A stretch of DNA of 64,000 nucleotides. It comes from Streptomyces sp. 1-11 (GTDB lineage: Bacteria > Actinomycetota > Actinomycetes > Streptomycetales > Streptomycetaceae). The notes beneath the pieces were generated by a model. That model did no database searches and had not been told where the DNA came from. It was given only the letters and a program-made list of their open reading frames with translations. Location: contig NZ_BJTV01000003.1 in NCBI RefSeq assembly GCF_007176755.1, forward strand, positions 372,001 to 436,000, read 5' to 3'. The translations under genes and the position numbers were made by a program. Every line of letters begins with the position of its first letter. The first letter of the stretch is position 1. Positions 52,407 to 60,409 of this stretch are shown piece by piece.

Positions 52407-53123
52407 GTGACGGAGGCAGCGGAGCTTCCCCCCGCGCCCGAACAGGCGCGGGAAGTGTTCGGTGAGCGCTTCGCCGACGCGGTTCGCTATGCGGAGCTGC
52501 TCGCCGAGGCGGGAGTGCAGCGCGGCCTGATCGGCCCGCGCGAGGTGCCCCGCCTGTGGGAACGGCACCTGCTGAACTGCGCTGTGCTCTCGGAAGCGGT
52601 CCCCGAGGGGGTGACGGTGTGCGATGTCGGCTCCGGAGCCGGCCTGCCGGGCATCCCGCTGGCTCTGGTCCGGGACGACCTGAACATCACCCTGCTGGAG
52701 CCGCTGCTGCGGCGCACCAACTTCCTCACCGAGGTGGTCGAGCTGCTGGGCCTGGACCACGTCACCGTGGTGCGGGGCCGGGCCGAGGAAGTCATGGGCA
52801 AGTTGCCGCCCGTGCACGTGGTGACCGCCCGCGCCGTGGCCCCGCTGGACCGGCTGGCCACGTGGGGCGTTCCCCTGCTGCGTCCCTACGGCGAGATGCT
52901 GGCGCTCAAGGGGGACACCGCCGAGGAGGAGCTGAAGTCGGCCGCCACGGCCCTCAGCAAGCTCGGCGCGGTGTCGACGTCCATCCTCCATGTCGGTGAG
53001 GGCGTGGTGGATCCCGCGTCCACCGTGGTGCGGGTGGAGGTCGGCGAGAGCCCGGGCGGCGTTCGGTTCGCCGCCAAGCGTGCCAAGGCCGCTCGAACGG
53101 GACGGGCGCGGCGACGCCGCTGA
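52407..53123 (+). CDS. rsmG: 16S rRNA (guanine-527-N7) methyltransferase RsmG
   Basis: S-adenosylmethionine-dependent methyltransferase that modifies G527 of 16S rRNA; loss gives low-level streptomycin resistance in Streptomyces and raises antibiotic production. The 238-aa protein has the GDVGSGAGLPGIPLAL glycine-rich motif (residues about 72-90) and YAELLAEAGVQRGLIGPREVPRLWERHLLN at the N-terminus. The GTG at 52407 has GGAAGG upstream. It closes the rpmH operon region, with a hairpin after it. Confidence 0.94.
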   Translation: MTEAAELPPAPEQAREVFGERFADAVRYAELLAEAGVQRGLIGPREVPRLWERHLLNCAVLSEAVPEGVTVCDVGSGAGLPGIPLALVRDDLNITLLEPLLRRTNFLTEVVELLGLDHVTVVRGRAEEVMGKLPPVHVVTARAVAPLDRLATWGVPLLRPYGEMLALKGDTAEEELKSAATALSKLGAVSTSILHVGEGVVDPASTVVRVEVGESPGGVRFAAKRAKAARTGRARRRR

Positions 53124-53147
53124 CCGTTTCGTCCGTGTGAAACGCCA

Positions 53148-53185
53148 CAGGAGGCGGCTACCCGGTCAGGGGTGGCCGCCTCCTG
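53148..53185. terminator. Bidirectional hairpin between rsmG and a secreted protein gene
   Basis: CAGGAGGCGGC pairs with GCCGCCTCCTG, 11 bp with a 16-nt loop. It separates convergent rsmG (plus) and the small secreted protein gene (minus). Confidence 0.8.
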
Positions 53186-53200
53186 CGGTGTGCTCTCTCG

Positions 53201-53548
53201 TTACGGCGTCTTCGTGAAGCAGACGTCCGGACGCAGGGAGATGGAGCGGCAGACCTTCTTGATCGTCACGGTGCCCCCGTGGCCGCTGTACGTGGTCGTC
53301 CCCTTGCCCTTCTTGTTCCACAGCGTGAAGATCTCGCTGCCGTGGCCCGCGCGGGTGTACTGCACATACACCTCGTTGTCGTCATCGGCGAGGTCCTTGA
53401 CCGCAGCCACGCCGTGGTCGCTGTCGGTGCGGTAACCGTGACCCCAGATCACCTTGATGTCCTGGTCGGCGAAGGCCGGGGTGGCGGTGGCCAGAACGCT
53501 GAGACCCAGCGCCACGGCCACGAGACGGCCTATCGTCTTGGTCTTCAT
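53201..53548 (-). CDS. Small secreted protein between rsmG and parA
   Basis: 115 aa with a clear signal peptide (MKTKTIGRLVAVALGLSVLA, cleavage likely after AFA near residue 28) and an 85-residue mature part: YVQYTRAGHGSEIFTLWNKKGKGTTTYSGHGGTVTIKK, then CRSISLRPDVC, a Cys pair likely to be disulfide-bonded. The ATG at 53548 has a GGAAG ribosome site upstream. I do not recognise a family. It interrupts the usual direct rsmG-parA neighbourhood, so it may be lineage-specific. Base composition is a little less GC-rich than its neighbours. Confidence 0.75.
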   Translation of the reverse strand: MKTKTIGRLVAVALGLSVLATATPAFADQDIKVIWGHGYRTDSDHGVAAVKDLADDDNEVYVQYTRAGHGSEIFTLWNKKGKGTTTYSGHGGTVTIKKVCRSISLRPDVCFTKTP

Positions 53549-53839
53549 GGAGTGTTGCTTCCTTCGCTGGTCGAATCCGTTGGCAAAAATGGCACGGCGA
53601 ACCGACAAAGGGATGTGATGTGCACCGCTGGTCATGCGGTGAAAGCCCCCGTCCCCGTACGTCTTCGACCCTAGCAGTTGTCGATCTTGGACGGTGTTGG
53701 AGGGCGTGTGAGGGGCGGGCAGCGGAGGCGGTCGGTGACTACTGACGGGTCACGCTGTGCTGTGAGTGAGGGATGAATGTCTCCGCGGAGAGGCTCCAGC
53801 GGAGTGTCGCTCTCGTCGGAGACGGATTGTTGTCATCGT

Positions 53840-53853
53840 GTTTCACGTGAAAC
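53840..53853. promoter_or_regulatory. parS (perfect)
   Basis: GTTTCACGTGAAAC, exact parS consensus, upstream of parA. Confidence 0.95.
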
Positions 53854-53948
53854 GTCGCTCACTGCTGCACGGCATCATCAGTCGGGGACGCGCTGCGGCC
53901 GAACCTCGAGACCGCAAGCCCCTCGGTTCGCTCGGGAAGGCAGCGGAG

Positions 53949-53957
53949 TTGTCCACA
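53949..53957 (+). promoter_or_regulatory. Consensus DnaA box between parS sites
   Basis: TTGTCCACA, exact match, with TTCTCCACA 9 bp further on. Both lie between two perfect parS sites at the parA start region. Confidence 0.7.
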
Positions 53958-54011
53958 GAGGTGGATTTCTCCACAGAACAACAGGCCTCACTGGTTCGCG
54001 ACCCCGAAGGC

Positions 54012-55085
54012 ATGGGAGGCTCTGTTCATTGCGAGCCTGAAGTCGAGGAGAGTGAATCCTTGCGGTCCGACGCCAACATCGCGGGACCGATGACCGATCC
54101 GGTCCCCGGCCCCCGTACCGAGTCGATGGGGACGGATGTTTCACGTGAAACACCGCCCCCGATGGACGACACTCCCATCGGTCGTGCTGCCCAGTTGGCG
54201 GTGGAGGCTCTGGGGCGGGCCGGTGAAGGCCTGCCACGCCCGGAGCAGACCCGAGTCATCGTGGTCGCCAACCAGAAGGGCGGCGTCGGCAAGACGACGA
54301 CGACCGTCAACCTCGCCGCTTCGCTGGCTCTTCACGGCGGCCGCGTCCTGGTGATCGACCTCGACCCACAGGGAAACGCTTCCACCGCGCTGGGGATCGA
54401 CCACCACGCAGAGGTCCCGTCGATCTACGACGTACTGGTGGAGAGCAAGCCGCTCGCCGATGTCGTCCAGCCGGTGCCGGACGTCGAAGGTCTCTTCTGC
54501 GCCCCGGCCACCATCGATCTCGCTGGTGCGGAGATCGAGCTGGTCTCCTTGGTGGCCCGGGAGAGCCGGCTGCAGCGGGCCATCCAGGCGTATGAGCAGC
54601 CGCTGGACTACATCCTCATCGACTGCCCGCCGTCGCTGGGTCTGCTGACGGTCAACGCTCTGGTCGCCGGCCAGGAAGTGCTCATCCCCATCCAGTGCGA
54701 GTACTACGCGCTGGAGGGGCTGGGTCAGCTGCTGCGCAACGTCGACCTGGTGCGGGGCCACCTCAATCCCACCCTGCATGTGTCGACCATCCTGCTCACC
54801 ATGTACGACGGCCGGACGCGTCTCGCCTCGCAGGTCGCGGAGGAGGTGCGTACCCACTTCGGTGACGAGGTGCTCCGCACGAGCATCCCGCGTTCGGTCC
54901 GTATCTCCGAGGCGCCGAGTTATGGCCAGACGGTGTTGACCTACGATCCTGGATCGAGCGGCGCCCTCTCCTACCTTGAGGCCGCCCGAGAAATCGCGCT
55001 GAGGGGCATTGGCATCAGCTACGACGCCAGCCAGGCCCACATCGGCGCCCAGAATGATCCGAACATGGTGGAGGGGATCCAGTGA
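54012..55085 (+). CDS. parA: Chromosome partitioning ATPase ParA
   Basis: Walker-type ATPase that with ParB segregates replicated oriC regions; in Streptomyces it assembles along hyphae and coordinates with septation. Deviant Walker A KGGVGKTT is present with [10 protein letters not shown] and the [13 protein letters not shown] switch. ATG 54012 gives 357 aa, the length I recall for the S. coelicolor protein; starts at 54090 or 54126 are possible and none has a strong ribosome site. A parS site lies inside its 5' end. The stop overlaps parB's GTG. Confidence 0.93.
   Translation: MGGSVHCEPEVEESESLRSDANIAGPMTDPVPGPRTESMGTDVSRETPPPMDDTPIGRAAQLAVEALGRAGEGLPRPEQTRVIVVANQKGGVGKTTTTVNLAASLALHGGRVLVIDLDPQGNASTALGIDHHAEVPSIYDVLVESKPLADVVQPVPDVEGLFCAPATIDLAGAEIELVSLVARESRLQRAIQAYEQPLDYILIDCPPSLGLLTVNALVAGQEVLIPIQCEYYALEGLGQLLRNVDLVRGHLNPTLHVSTILLTMYDGRTRLASQVAEEVRTHFGDEVLRTSIPRSVRISEAPSYGQTVLTYDPGSSGALSYLEAAREIALRGIGISYDASQAHIGAQNDPNMVEGIQ
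54138..54151. promoter_or_regulatory. parS (perfect) within parA
   Basis: GTTTCACGTGAAAC inside the 5' part of the parA frame, coding for the variable N-terminus. Confidence 0.95.
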
Positions 55086-56179
55086 GCGAGCGACGGAGGG
55101 GGCTGGGCCGCGGGCTCGGCGCATTGATCCCCGCTGCCCCGACCGAGAAGGAGCCGGCTGCGACCGCATTGGGGGGCACAGCTTCCACGTCCCCGGCTGC
55201 GGTGCCGCTGATGTCCGACCGTGGGGTGGCCGCGGCGAAGGTGACCACACTGCCGCCTGTCTCCCACGAGGCTGAGGAGCCCTCGGCAAGCACCGCCGCA
55301 GAGGCGCCCGCGCCTCCCGTGGGGGCCCACTTCGCCGAGCTTCCGCTGGACTCCATCACGCCGAACCCTCGCCAGCCGCGTGAGGTCTTCGACGAGGACG
55401 CGCTGCACGAGCTGATCACCTCCATCAGGGAGGTCGGTCTCCTCCAGCCCGTCGTAGTACGGCAGCTCGGACCCGGCCGCTACGAGCTGATCATGGGCGA
55501 GCGGCGCTGGCGGGCCTGTCGTGAGGCGGGCCTGGAGGCGATCCCGGCGATCGTCCGGGCCACCGACGACGAGAAGCTCCTTCTCGACGCGCTGCTGGAG
55601 AACCTGCATCGCGCGCAGCTCAATCCGCTGGAAGAGGCGGCCGCCTACGACCAGCTTCTGAAGGACTTCAACTGCACCCATGACCAGCTGGCCGACCGGA
55701 TTGGGCGTTCGCGCCCGCAGGTCTCCAACACTCTGCGCCTGCTGCGTCTCTCACCGGCCGTGCAGAAGCGGGTCGCGGCCGGTGTTCTCTCGGCCGGCCA
55801 CGCACGGGCGCTGCTCTCCGTCGAGGACTCCGAGGAGCAGGACCGGCTCGCGCACCGCATCGTGGCGGAGGGGCTGTCCGTCCGGGCCGTCGAGGAGATC
55901 GTGACCCTGATGGGCTCGCGGCCCCAGAAGGCCACGCGGTCCAAGGGCCCTCGGGCCGGGGGGCGGGTGTCGCCGGCGTTCAACGAGCTGGCTACGCGCC
56001 TGTCGGACCGTTTCGAGACGCGGGTGAAGGTCGAGCTGGGTCAGAAGAAGGGCAAGATCACCGTGGAGTTCGCCTCCCCGGAGGACCTTGAGCGGATCCT
56101 GAACACGCTCGCCCCGGGTGAGCGCCTGGCTCTCCAGCAGAGCCTGCAGGGTGGCGCGGCCGACGACGCCGACCACTGA
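55082..56179 (+). CDS. parB: Chromosome partitioning protein ParB
   Basis: CTP-dependent clamp that loads at parS and spreads. The 365-aa protein has the N-terminal ParB/Srx CTPase domain ([28 protein letters not shown]), helix-turn-helix parS reader ([20 protein letters not shown]) and a C-terminal dimerisation domain. An N-terminal segment of about 70 residues is variable. GTGA overlap with parA. A hairpin follows. Confidence 0.96.
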   Translation: MSERRRGLGRGLGALIPAAPTEKEPAATALGGTASTSPAAVPLMSDRGVAAAKVTTLPPVSHEAEEPSASTAAEAPAPPVGAHFAELPLDSITPNPRQPREVFDEDALHELITSIREVGLLQPVVVRQLGPGRYELIMGERRWRACREAGLEAIPAIVRATDDEKLLLDALLENLHRAQLNPLEEAAAYDQLLKDFNCTHDQLADRIGRSRPQVSNTLRLLRLSPAVQKRVAAGVLSAGHARALLSVEDSEEQDRLAHRIVAEGLSVRAVEEIVTLMGSRPQKATRSKGPRAGGRVSPAFNELATRLSDRFETRVKVELGQKKGKITVEFASPEDLERILNTLAPGERLALQQSLQGGAADDADH

Positions 56180-56489
56180 TCGGCATCAGCGCCCACTGAG
56201 CTGAAGAGCGGACGGCGTCCGGTTCTACCGGAAGGCGGTCCGCTCTTTGCTTTGAGGCGGTATCGAGGTCATCGCATCGTGGCTACGATGCGATGGGTAT
56301 GGCGCATCCACCTTGCGGATCTCTGAGTGGGAAGACAGGGGCCATGCGATCGATGAGCCGCACCGGACTGATGAGCGCGGGCCTGGGTATCGGAGTGGTC
56401 GGCGGATTCGTCGGCAGTCTGCTCAGGGAACGAAGCGTCCTGACAGCAGCTCGCGATGCGGCGGGCGAGGGAAGCGAGGATCAGGCTTC
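56180..56489 (+). other. Intergenic region between parB and the GNAT gene
   Basis: Contains the parB terminator, then about 240 bp without clear coding. An open frame with a hydrophobic segment (SAGLGIGVVGGFVGSLL, about 56360-56430) overlaps the GNAT start region and is not convincing because its C-terminal half duplicates the GNAT 5' end. GNAT promoter elements were not resolved. Confidence 0.5.
56204..56247 (+). terminator. Terminator after parB
   Basis: AAGAGCGGAC pairs with GTCCGCTCTT over a 24-nt loop that can form its own smaller stem, followed by TTGCTTTGA. Confidence 0.75.
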
Positions 56490-57107
56490 ATGGGGCGTCG
56501 GCTCGTACCGCTCACGCTGGACAACCTCGAGGATCTTCCCCGGCGCTGCCGCTCCTGCGTCTTCTGGGAACTGGATCCCGTCAGCGGCGAAGCCGCGGTG
56601 AAGGCCGGCACGTCCGCGCTGGAGAAGGAGTCCTGGATCTCCGCCGTGCTGCTGGACTGGGGGTCCTGCGGCCGGGTGGTGTACGTCGACGACCTTCCCG
56701 TCGGCTTCGTGCTCTACGCGCCGCCGGCTTACGTGCCGCGCTCCACGGCCTTCCCCACGAGTCCGCTTTCACCGGACTCTGTGCAGCTCATGACGGCGTT
56801 CATCCTGCCCGGCTACCAGGGTCAGGGGCTGGGCCGGGTGATGGTGCAGACGGTCGCCAAGGATCTGCTGCGCCGGGGCTTCAAGGCGATCGAGGCGTTC
56901 GGTGACGCCCGTTGGAAGGAACCCGCCTGCCTGCTGCCCGCTGACCACCTCCTGGCCGTGGGCTTCAAGACGGTCCGACAGCATCCCACGCATCCGCGTC
57001 TGCGGCTGGAGCTTCGTTCGACGCTCTCCTGGAAGGAAGACGTGGAACTGGCGCTGGACCGGCTGCTGGGGGCGGTACAGAAGGAACCCGCACTGCGGCC
57101 GCTGTGA
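56490..57107 (+). CDS. GNAT family N-acetyltransferase
   Basis: 205-aa acyl-CoA-dependent acetyltransferase with the GNAT core (YVDDLPVGFVLYAPP, LMTAFILPGYQGQGLGRVMVQTVAKDLLRRGFKAIEAFG, where QGQGLG is the CoA loop). The substrate is unknown; parB-adjacent GNAT genes are conserved in Streptomyces. The ATG at 56490 is the only start that keeps an MGRRLVPLTLDNLEDLP opening typical for the family. Confidence 0.9.
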   Translation: MGRRLVPLTLDNLEDLPRRCRSCVFWELDPVSGEAAVKAGTSALEKESWISAVLLDWGSCGRVVYVDDLPVGFVLYAPPAYVPRSTAFPTSPLSPDSVQLMTAFILPGYQGQGLGRVMVQTVAKDLLRRGFKAIEAFGDARWKEPACLLPADHLLAVGFKTVRQHPTHPRLRLELRSTLSWKEDVELALDRLLGAVQKEPALRPL

Positions 57108-57131
57108 CAGCGAGCCAGTGCCCCATCATGC

Positions 57132-57163
57132 GAATGGGCCAACCCATTGGGGTTGGCCCATTC
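57132..57163. terminator. Bidirectional hairpin between GNAT and trxA
   Basis: GAATGGGCCAACC pairs perfectly with GGTTGGCCCATTC over a 6-nt loop. Followed within two bases by a perfect parS. Confidence 0.85.
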
Positions 57164-57165
57164 GT

Positions 57166-57179
57166 GTTTCACGTGAAAC
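57166..57179. promoter_or_regulatory. parS (perfect)
   Basis: GTTTCACGTGAAAC, exact consensus, between the terminator and the trxA stop codon. Confidence 0.95.
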
Positions 57180-57209
57180 ATGCGCCGTCGGTTTGACGGC
57201 GTCCACCGA

Positions 57210-57542
57210 CTACTCGGCGATGAACTCCTCAAGGTCCCGCACGATGGCGGCCTTCGGCTTGGCGCCGACGATCGTCTTGGCGACCTCGCCGCTCTGGTAG
57301 ACGTTCAGCGTCGGGATGGACATGACGCCGTACTTGGCCGCCGTACCCGGGTTCTCGTCAATGTTGAGCTTGACGATCTCGATCTTGTCACCGTACTCGG
57401 CGGCGATCGCCTCCAGCGACGGGGCGATCTGGCGGCACGGACCGCACCAGGCTGCCCAGAAGTCCACCAGGACGGGCTTGTCGTTCTTGAGGACGTCCTG
57501 CTCGAAGGAAGCGTCGGTCACGTTCTTCAGAGTGCCGGCCAC
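57210..57542 (-). CDS. trxA: Thioredoxin
   Basis: 110-aa thioredoxin with active site W-C-G-P-C (FWAAWCGPCRQIAP) and cis-Pro loop SIPTLNVYQSG. Reduces protein disulfides with electrons from TrxB. GTG start; it follows trxB by 48 bp in the same transcript, behind the sigma-R-like promoter upstream of trxB. Confidence 0.96.
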   Translation of the reverse strand: MAGTLKNVTDASFEQDVLKNDKPVLVDFWAAWCGPCRQIAPSLEAIAAEYGDKIEIVKLNIDENPGTAAKYGVMSIPTLNVYQSGEVAKTIVGAKPKAAIVRDLEEFIAE

Positions 57543-57590
57543 GGCGGGCTCCTTAACTTGATCGTGCGGTGAGGCGGGAGAAGGCGAGGA

Positions 57591-58562
57591 TCAGACGGCG
57601 GGGGTCTTCTCGGGCTCTGCCTTGTCCTCGTCCGCGAGGGCGGCGAGGAAGCGCTCGGCGTCGAGAGCGGCGGAGCAGCCGGTGCCGGCCGCGGTGATCG
57701 CCTGTCGGTAAGTGTGGTCGACCACGTCACCGGCGCCGAAGACTCCGGTCACATTGGTGCGGGTGGACGGAGCGGCGACCTTCAGGTACCCCTCCTCGTC
57801 CAGGTCCAGCTGGCCCTTGAAGAGCTCGGTGCGCGGGTCGTGGCCGATCGCGATGAACAGACCGGTCACCGGCAGCTCCGACAGCTCGCCGGTCTTGATG
57901 TTGCGCAGCTTGAGCCCGGAGAGCTTCTGGTCGCCCTGGACCTCGGCGACCTCGCTGTCCCAGACGAACTTGATCTTCGGGTCGCCGAAGGCACGCTCCT
58001 GCATCGCCTTGGAAGCGCGCAGCGTGTCCCGGCGGTGGACGATCGTGACCGACTTGGCGAACCGGGAGAGGAAGGTGGCCTCCTCCATCGCGGTGTCGCC
58101 ACCGCCGATCACGGCGATGTCCTGGTCCCTGAAGAAGAACCCGTCACAGGTGGCGCACCAGGAGACACCGCGGCCGGAGAGGGCGTCCTCGTTCGGCAGC
58201 CCGAGCTTGCGGTGCTGGGAGCCGGTCGTGACGATCACGGCCTTGGCACGGTGGACCGTACCGGCGGTGTCCGTGACGGTCTTGATCTCACCCGTCAGAT
58301 CGACGGAGACGATGTCGTCCGGGATCAGTTCGGCGCCGAAACGCTCGGCCTGGGCCCGCATGTTGTCCATCAGGTCGGGACCCATGATGCCGTCGCGGAA
58401 GCCCGGGAAGTTCTCCACGTCGGTGGTGTTCATCAGGGCGCCACCGGCGGTGACGGCACCCTCGAACACCAGGGGCTTCAGCGACGCGCGCGCGGTGTAG
58501 AGCGCCGCCGTGTAGCCTGCGGGCCCGGAGCCGATGATGATCACGTTACGGACGTCGCTCAC
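57591..58562 (-). CDS. trxB: Thioredoxin reductase
   Basis: NADPH- and FAD-dependent reductase of thioredoxin. The 323-aa protein has FAD-binding [12 protein letters not shown], the redox pair in [14 protein letters not shown]-binding [16 protein letters not shown], and [23 protein letters not shown] at the C-terminus. GTG start. The operon is likely induced by disulfide stress through sigma-R. Confidence 0.97.
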   Translation of the reverse strand: MSDVRNVIIIGSGPAGYTAALYTARASLKPLVFEGAVTAGGALMNTTDVENFPGFRDGIMGPDLMDNMRAQAERFGAELIPDDIVSVDLTGEIKTVTDTAGTVHRAKAVIVTTGSQHRKLGLPNEDALSGRGVSWCATCDGFFFRDQDIAVIGGGDTAMEEATFLSRFAKSVTIVHRRDTLRASKAMQERAFGDPKIKFVWDSEVAEVQGDQKLSGLKLRNIKTGELSELPVTGLFIAIGHDPRTELFKGQLDLDEEGYLKVAAPSTRTNVTGVFGAGDVVDHTYRQAITAAGTGCSAALDAERFLAALADEDKAEPEKTPAV

Positions 58563-58632
58563 GGCTTGATTCCTCGTCTCTGGTCTCTGTCAGTCGACCG
58601 GTGGAGCCCCTTTCGGAGCTCTCACCCCACCC

Positions 58633-58658
58633 AACGGATCCTAGGGGGTTCGCATTCC
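58633..58658 (-). promoter_or_regulatory. Sigma-R-type promoter of trxBA
   Basis: Minus strand: GGAAT (plus ATTCC 58654-58658), 18 bp, GTT (plus AAC 58633-58635), the exact GGAAT-N18-GTT recognised by the thiol-stress sigma factor SigR in Streptomyces. It starts about 70 bp before trxB. Confidence 0.9.
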
Positions 58659-58732
58659 CGGTGTGTTCGGGCACACGGGGATCGCACAGGGTACGGATGA
58701 CCGCGCGGGCGCCGGGGAATCCTTCGGCGAAC

Positions 58733-59665
58733 TCAGGACCGGGGGAACGACTGTGTCATCAGTACTTCACCGGCGGAGTCGGACTGCTGATGGACGCACT
58801 TGGCGTCGACGACATAGGCGGTGACGCGGGCCTTGTCGTTGGCATCGGGCACCACGACTAGATAGGCGCTCTTACCGGCGTAGACACCGGTCTTGGAGCC
58901 CAGAACGTCCTCGCGGCTGTTGATCGCCTGGCGGACGCAGTCGGGAACCGGGGGCTGGGACTGAAGCAGCGTGTTGGCGCTCTGGGTGGACCCGGGGCTG
59001 GTCTGCTCGGTCCCGATGCCGGACCGCGGCTCGTTGGAAGCGGGCTTCCGGGCCCTGCCCGCGGTCAGCAGCCCCTTCACCTGGCTCTGGACGCTGTCGC
59101 CGGAGAAGCGGCCGGCGGACGGTGTCATCGTGCCCTGAGCCGTCGTTCCAGAGCCATCGCCGCCCAGGGACTGCAGAACGAGGGAACCGGCACCGAGGAC
59201 CGCGGCGGTGAGCAAGGAGCCCAGGACGACGGTCCTCCGGCGTCGCCCACGCCGGGAGCCCTTGCGCCCCGGTCCTGTGGGCGCAGCTGACCGTCCAGCA
59301 GGGCGGCCTGAAGAGAGCGAGGTTTCACGTGAAACATGGCCACCGTTCTCCTCGCCCGGCCCGTCCACCCCGGCAACCAGAGCCCGTGCGTCCCCGGTTC
59401 CCGGCGCGGTGGATACGGACAGCGCCTCGGCGGCGAGAGCGGCGTCGATGCGGCCGACGACATCCGCCGGCATGTGCGGGGTCTCGTCGACAGTGCCCAG
59501 CAGCCCGCGGATCTCCTCCAGGGAGGCGTGGACGTCCGCACACAGTTCACACGATTCCAGGTGCCGGCGTACCTCTGTGCCGCGGTCCGACGTGAGCAGG
59601 CCTTCGGTGAGATCGGCGATCTCCGCGACGTCCGGGTGCCCTGCCGTGTCTGTCGTGGAACTCAC
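58733..59665 (-). CDS. Membrane anti-sigma factor with zinc-binding HC2 domain
   Basis: 310 aa. N-terminal anti-sigma zinc-binding motif HxxxCxxC (H35, C39, C42 in RRHLESCELCADVH), a cytoplasmic linker, a membrane helix (VVLGSLLTAAVLGAGSLVL) and a large extracellular domain with Ser/Thr-rich and beta-rich parts ending in MTQSFPRS. Would hold the neighbouring ECF sigma factor inactive until an envelope signal acts. GTG start overlaps the sigma gene stop (GTGA). A parS lies inside the frame at 59322. Confidence 0.88.
   Translation of the reverse strand: MSSTTDTAGHPDVAEIADLTEGLLTSDRGTEVRRHLESCELCADVHASLEEIRGLLGTVDETPHMPADVVGRIDAALAAEALSVSTAPGTGDARALVAGVDGPGEENGGHVSRETSLSSGRPAGRSAAPTGPGRKGSRRGRRRRTVVLGSLLTAAVLGAGSLVLQSLGGDGSGTTAQGTMTPSAGRFSGDSVQSQVKGLLTAGRARKPASNEPRSGIGTEQTSPGSTQSANTLLQSQPPVPDCVRQAINSREDVLGSKTGVYAGKSAYLVVVPDANDKARVTAYVVDAKCVHQQSDSAGEVLMTQSFPRS
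59322..59335. promoter_or_regulatory. parS (perfect) within the anti-sigma gene
   Basis: GTTTCACGTGAAAC, exact consensus, within the coding part for the linker of the anti-sigma factor (encodes HVSRE). Confidence 0.95.
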
Positions 59666-60387
59666 GCTCGCCCACCTCCGCCCTTCACTACGGCTGAACC
59701 ACTTGGACCCGCACCGTCGGCGTCCCCGCGACGAAGGTCCGTTGCAGATGGGACGGATGTCCCCTGCACCCGGTTCCGTCCCGCACCGGGTTCTTTTTCA
59801 TCACTGCCGGTTCCGGGCCGCAGATGCCCCAGCAACGGCAGCAGCCTGGCCCTGCCCCGGGCACAGCGGCTCTTCACCGTTCCGGTCGGCACATCGAGGA
59901 TCTGGGCGGCCTCGGCGACGGGGTAGCCCTGCATGTCCACGAGGACCAGGGCCGCACGCTGCTCGTGGGGGAGCGTGCCGAGCGCCTCCAGGAGCTGCCG
60001 GTACAGGTCGTTCCGCTCGGCGGGGGCCGAGGCCGACTCGTGCGGCTCCAGCAACTGCTCCAGGCGCTCGGTGTCATCGACCGGGGCGGTCTTCCGGGAG
60101 GCCGCCTTCCGCGCCCGGTCCAGGCAGGCGTTCACGGTGATCCGGTGCAGCCAGGTCGTGACGGCCGACTGCCCCCGGAAGGTGTGCGCGGCCCGGTAGG
60201 CGGACACCAGGGCGTCCTGGACGGCGTCAGCGGCTTCCTCGCGGTCGCCCAGGGTTCGCAGCGCCACGGCCCAGAGCCGGTCCCGATGCCGTCGGACGAT
60301 CTCGGCGAAGGCATCGGGGTCGCCTTCTACGTGTCGGGCGAGGAGGTCCTCGTCCCGTGCGTCGCCGTATCCGGCGCCATCTCCCAT
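59662..60387 (-). CDS. sigM: ECF RNA polymerase sigma factor (SigM-type)
   Basis: Extracytoplasmic-function sigma factor, 241 aa. Region 2 holds DPDAFAEIVRRHRDRLWAVALRTLGDREEAADAVQDALVSAYRA; region 4 holds LPHEQRAALVLVDMQGYPVAEAAQILDVPTGTVKSRCARGRARL. A C-terminal tail of about 50 polar residues is unusual for the core family. Location upstream of the trx genes matches mycobacterial sigM. Another Streptomyces sigma factor has also been called SigM, so the name should be read as positional. Confidence 0.87.
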   Translation of the reverse strand: MGDGAGYGDARDEDLLARHVEGDPDAFAEIVRRHRDRLWAVALRTLGDREEAADAVQDALVSAYRAAHTFRGQSAVTTWLHRITVNACLDRARKAASRKTAPVDDTERLEQLLEPHESASAPAERNDLYRQLLEALGTLPHEQRAALVLVDMQGYPVAEAAQILDVPTGTVKSRCARGRARLLPLLGHLRPGTGSDEKEPGAGRNRVQGTSVPSATDLRRGDADGAGPSGSAVVKGGGGRA

Positions 60388-60409
60388 CGGCCCCTCCCGA
60401 GTGGAGACC

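Larger units (their letters stand above)
53549..54011. promoter_or_regulatory. Upstream region of parA with parS and DnaA boxes
   Basis: About 460 bp before parA. It holds a perfect parS (53840-53853), a perfect TTGTCCACA DnaA box (53949-53957) and a TTCTCCACA near match (53967-53975). The divergent promoter of the secreted protein must lie on the left side. ParB autoregulation and DnaA sensing at parA are plausible but unproven. Confidence 0.65.

Noticed and set aside
56293..56601. Open frame with a hydrophobic stretch before the GNAT gene
   Set aside because: It overlaps the GNAT 5' end by more than 100 bp in another frame and turns into low-complexity sequence there; a truncated small membrane protein remains a remote possibility.
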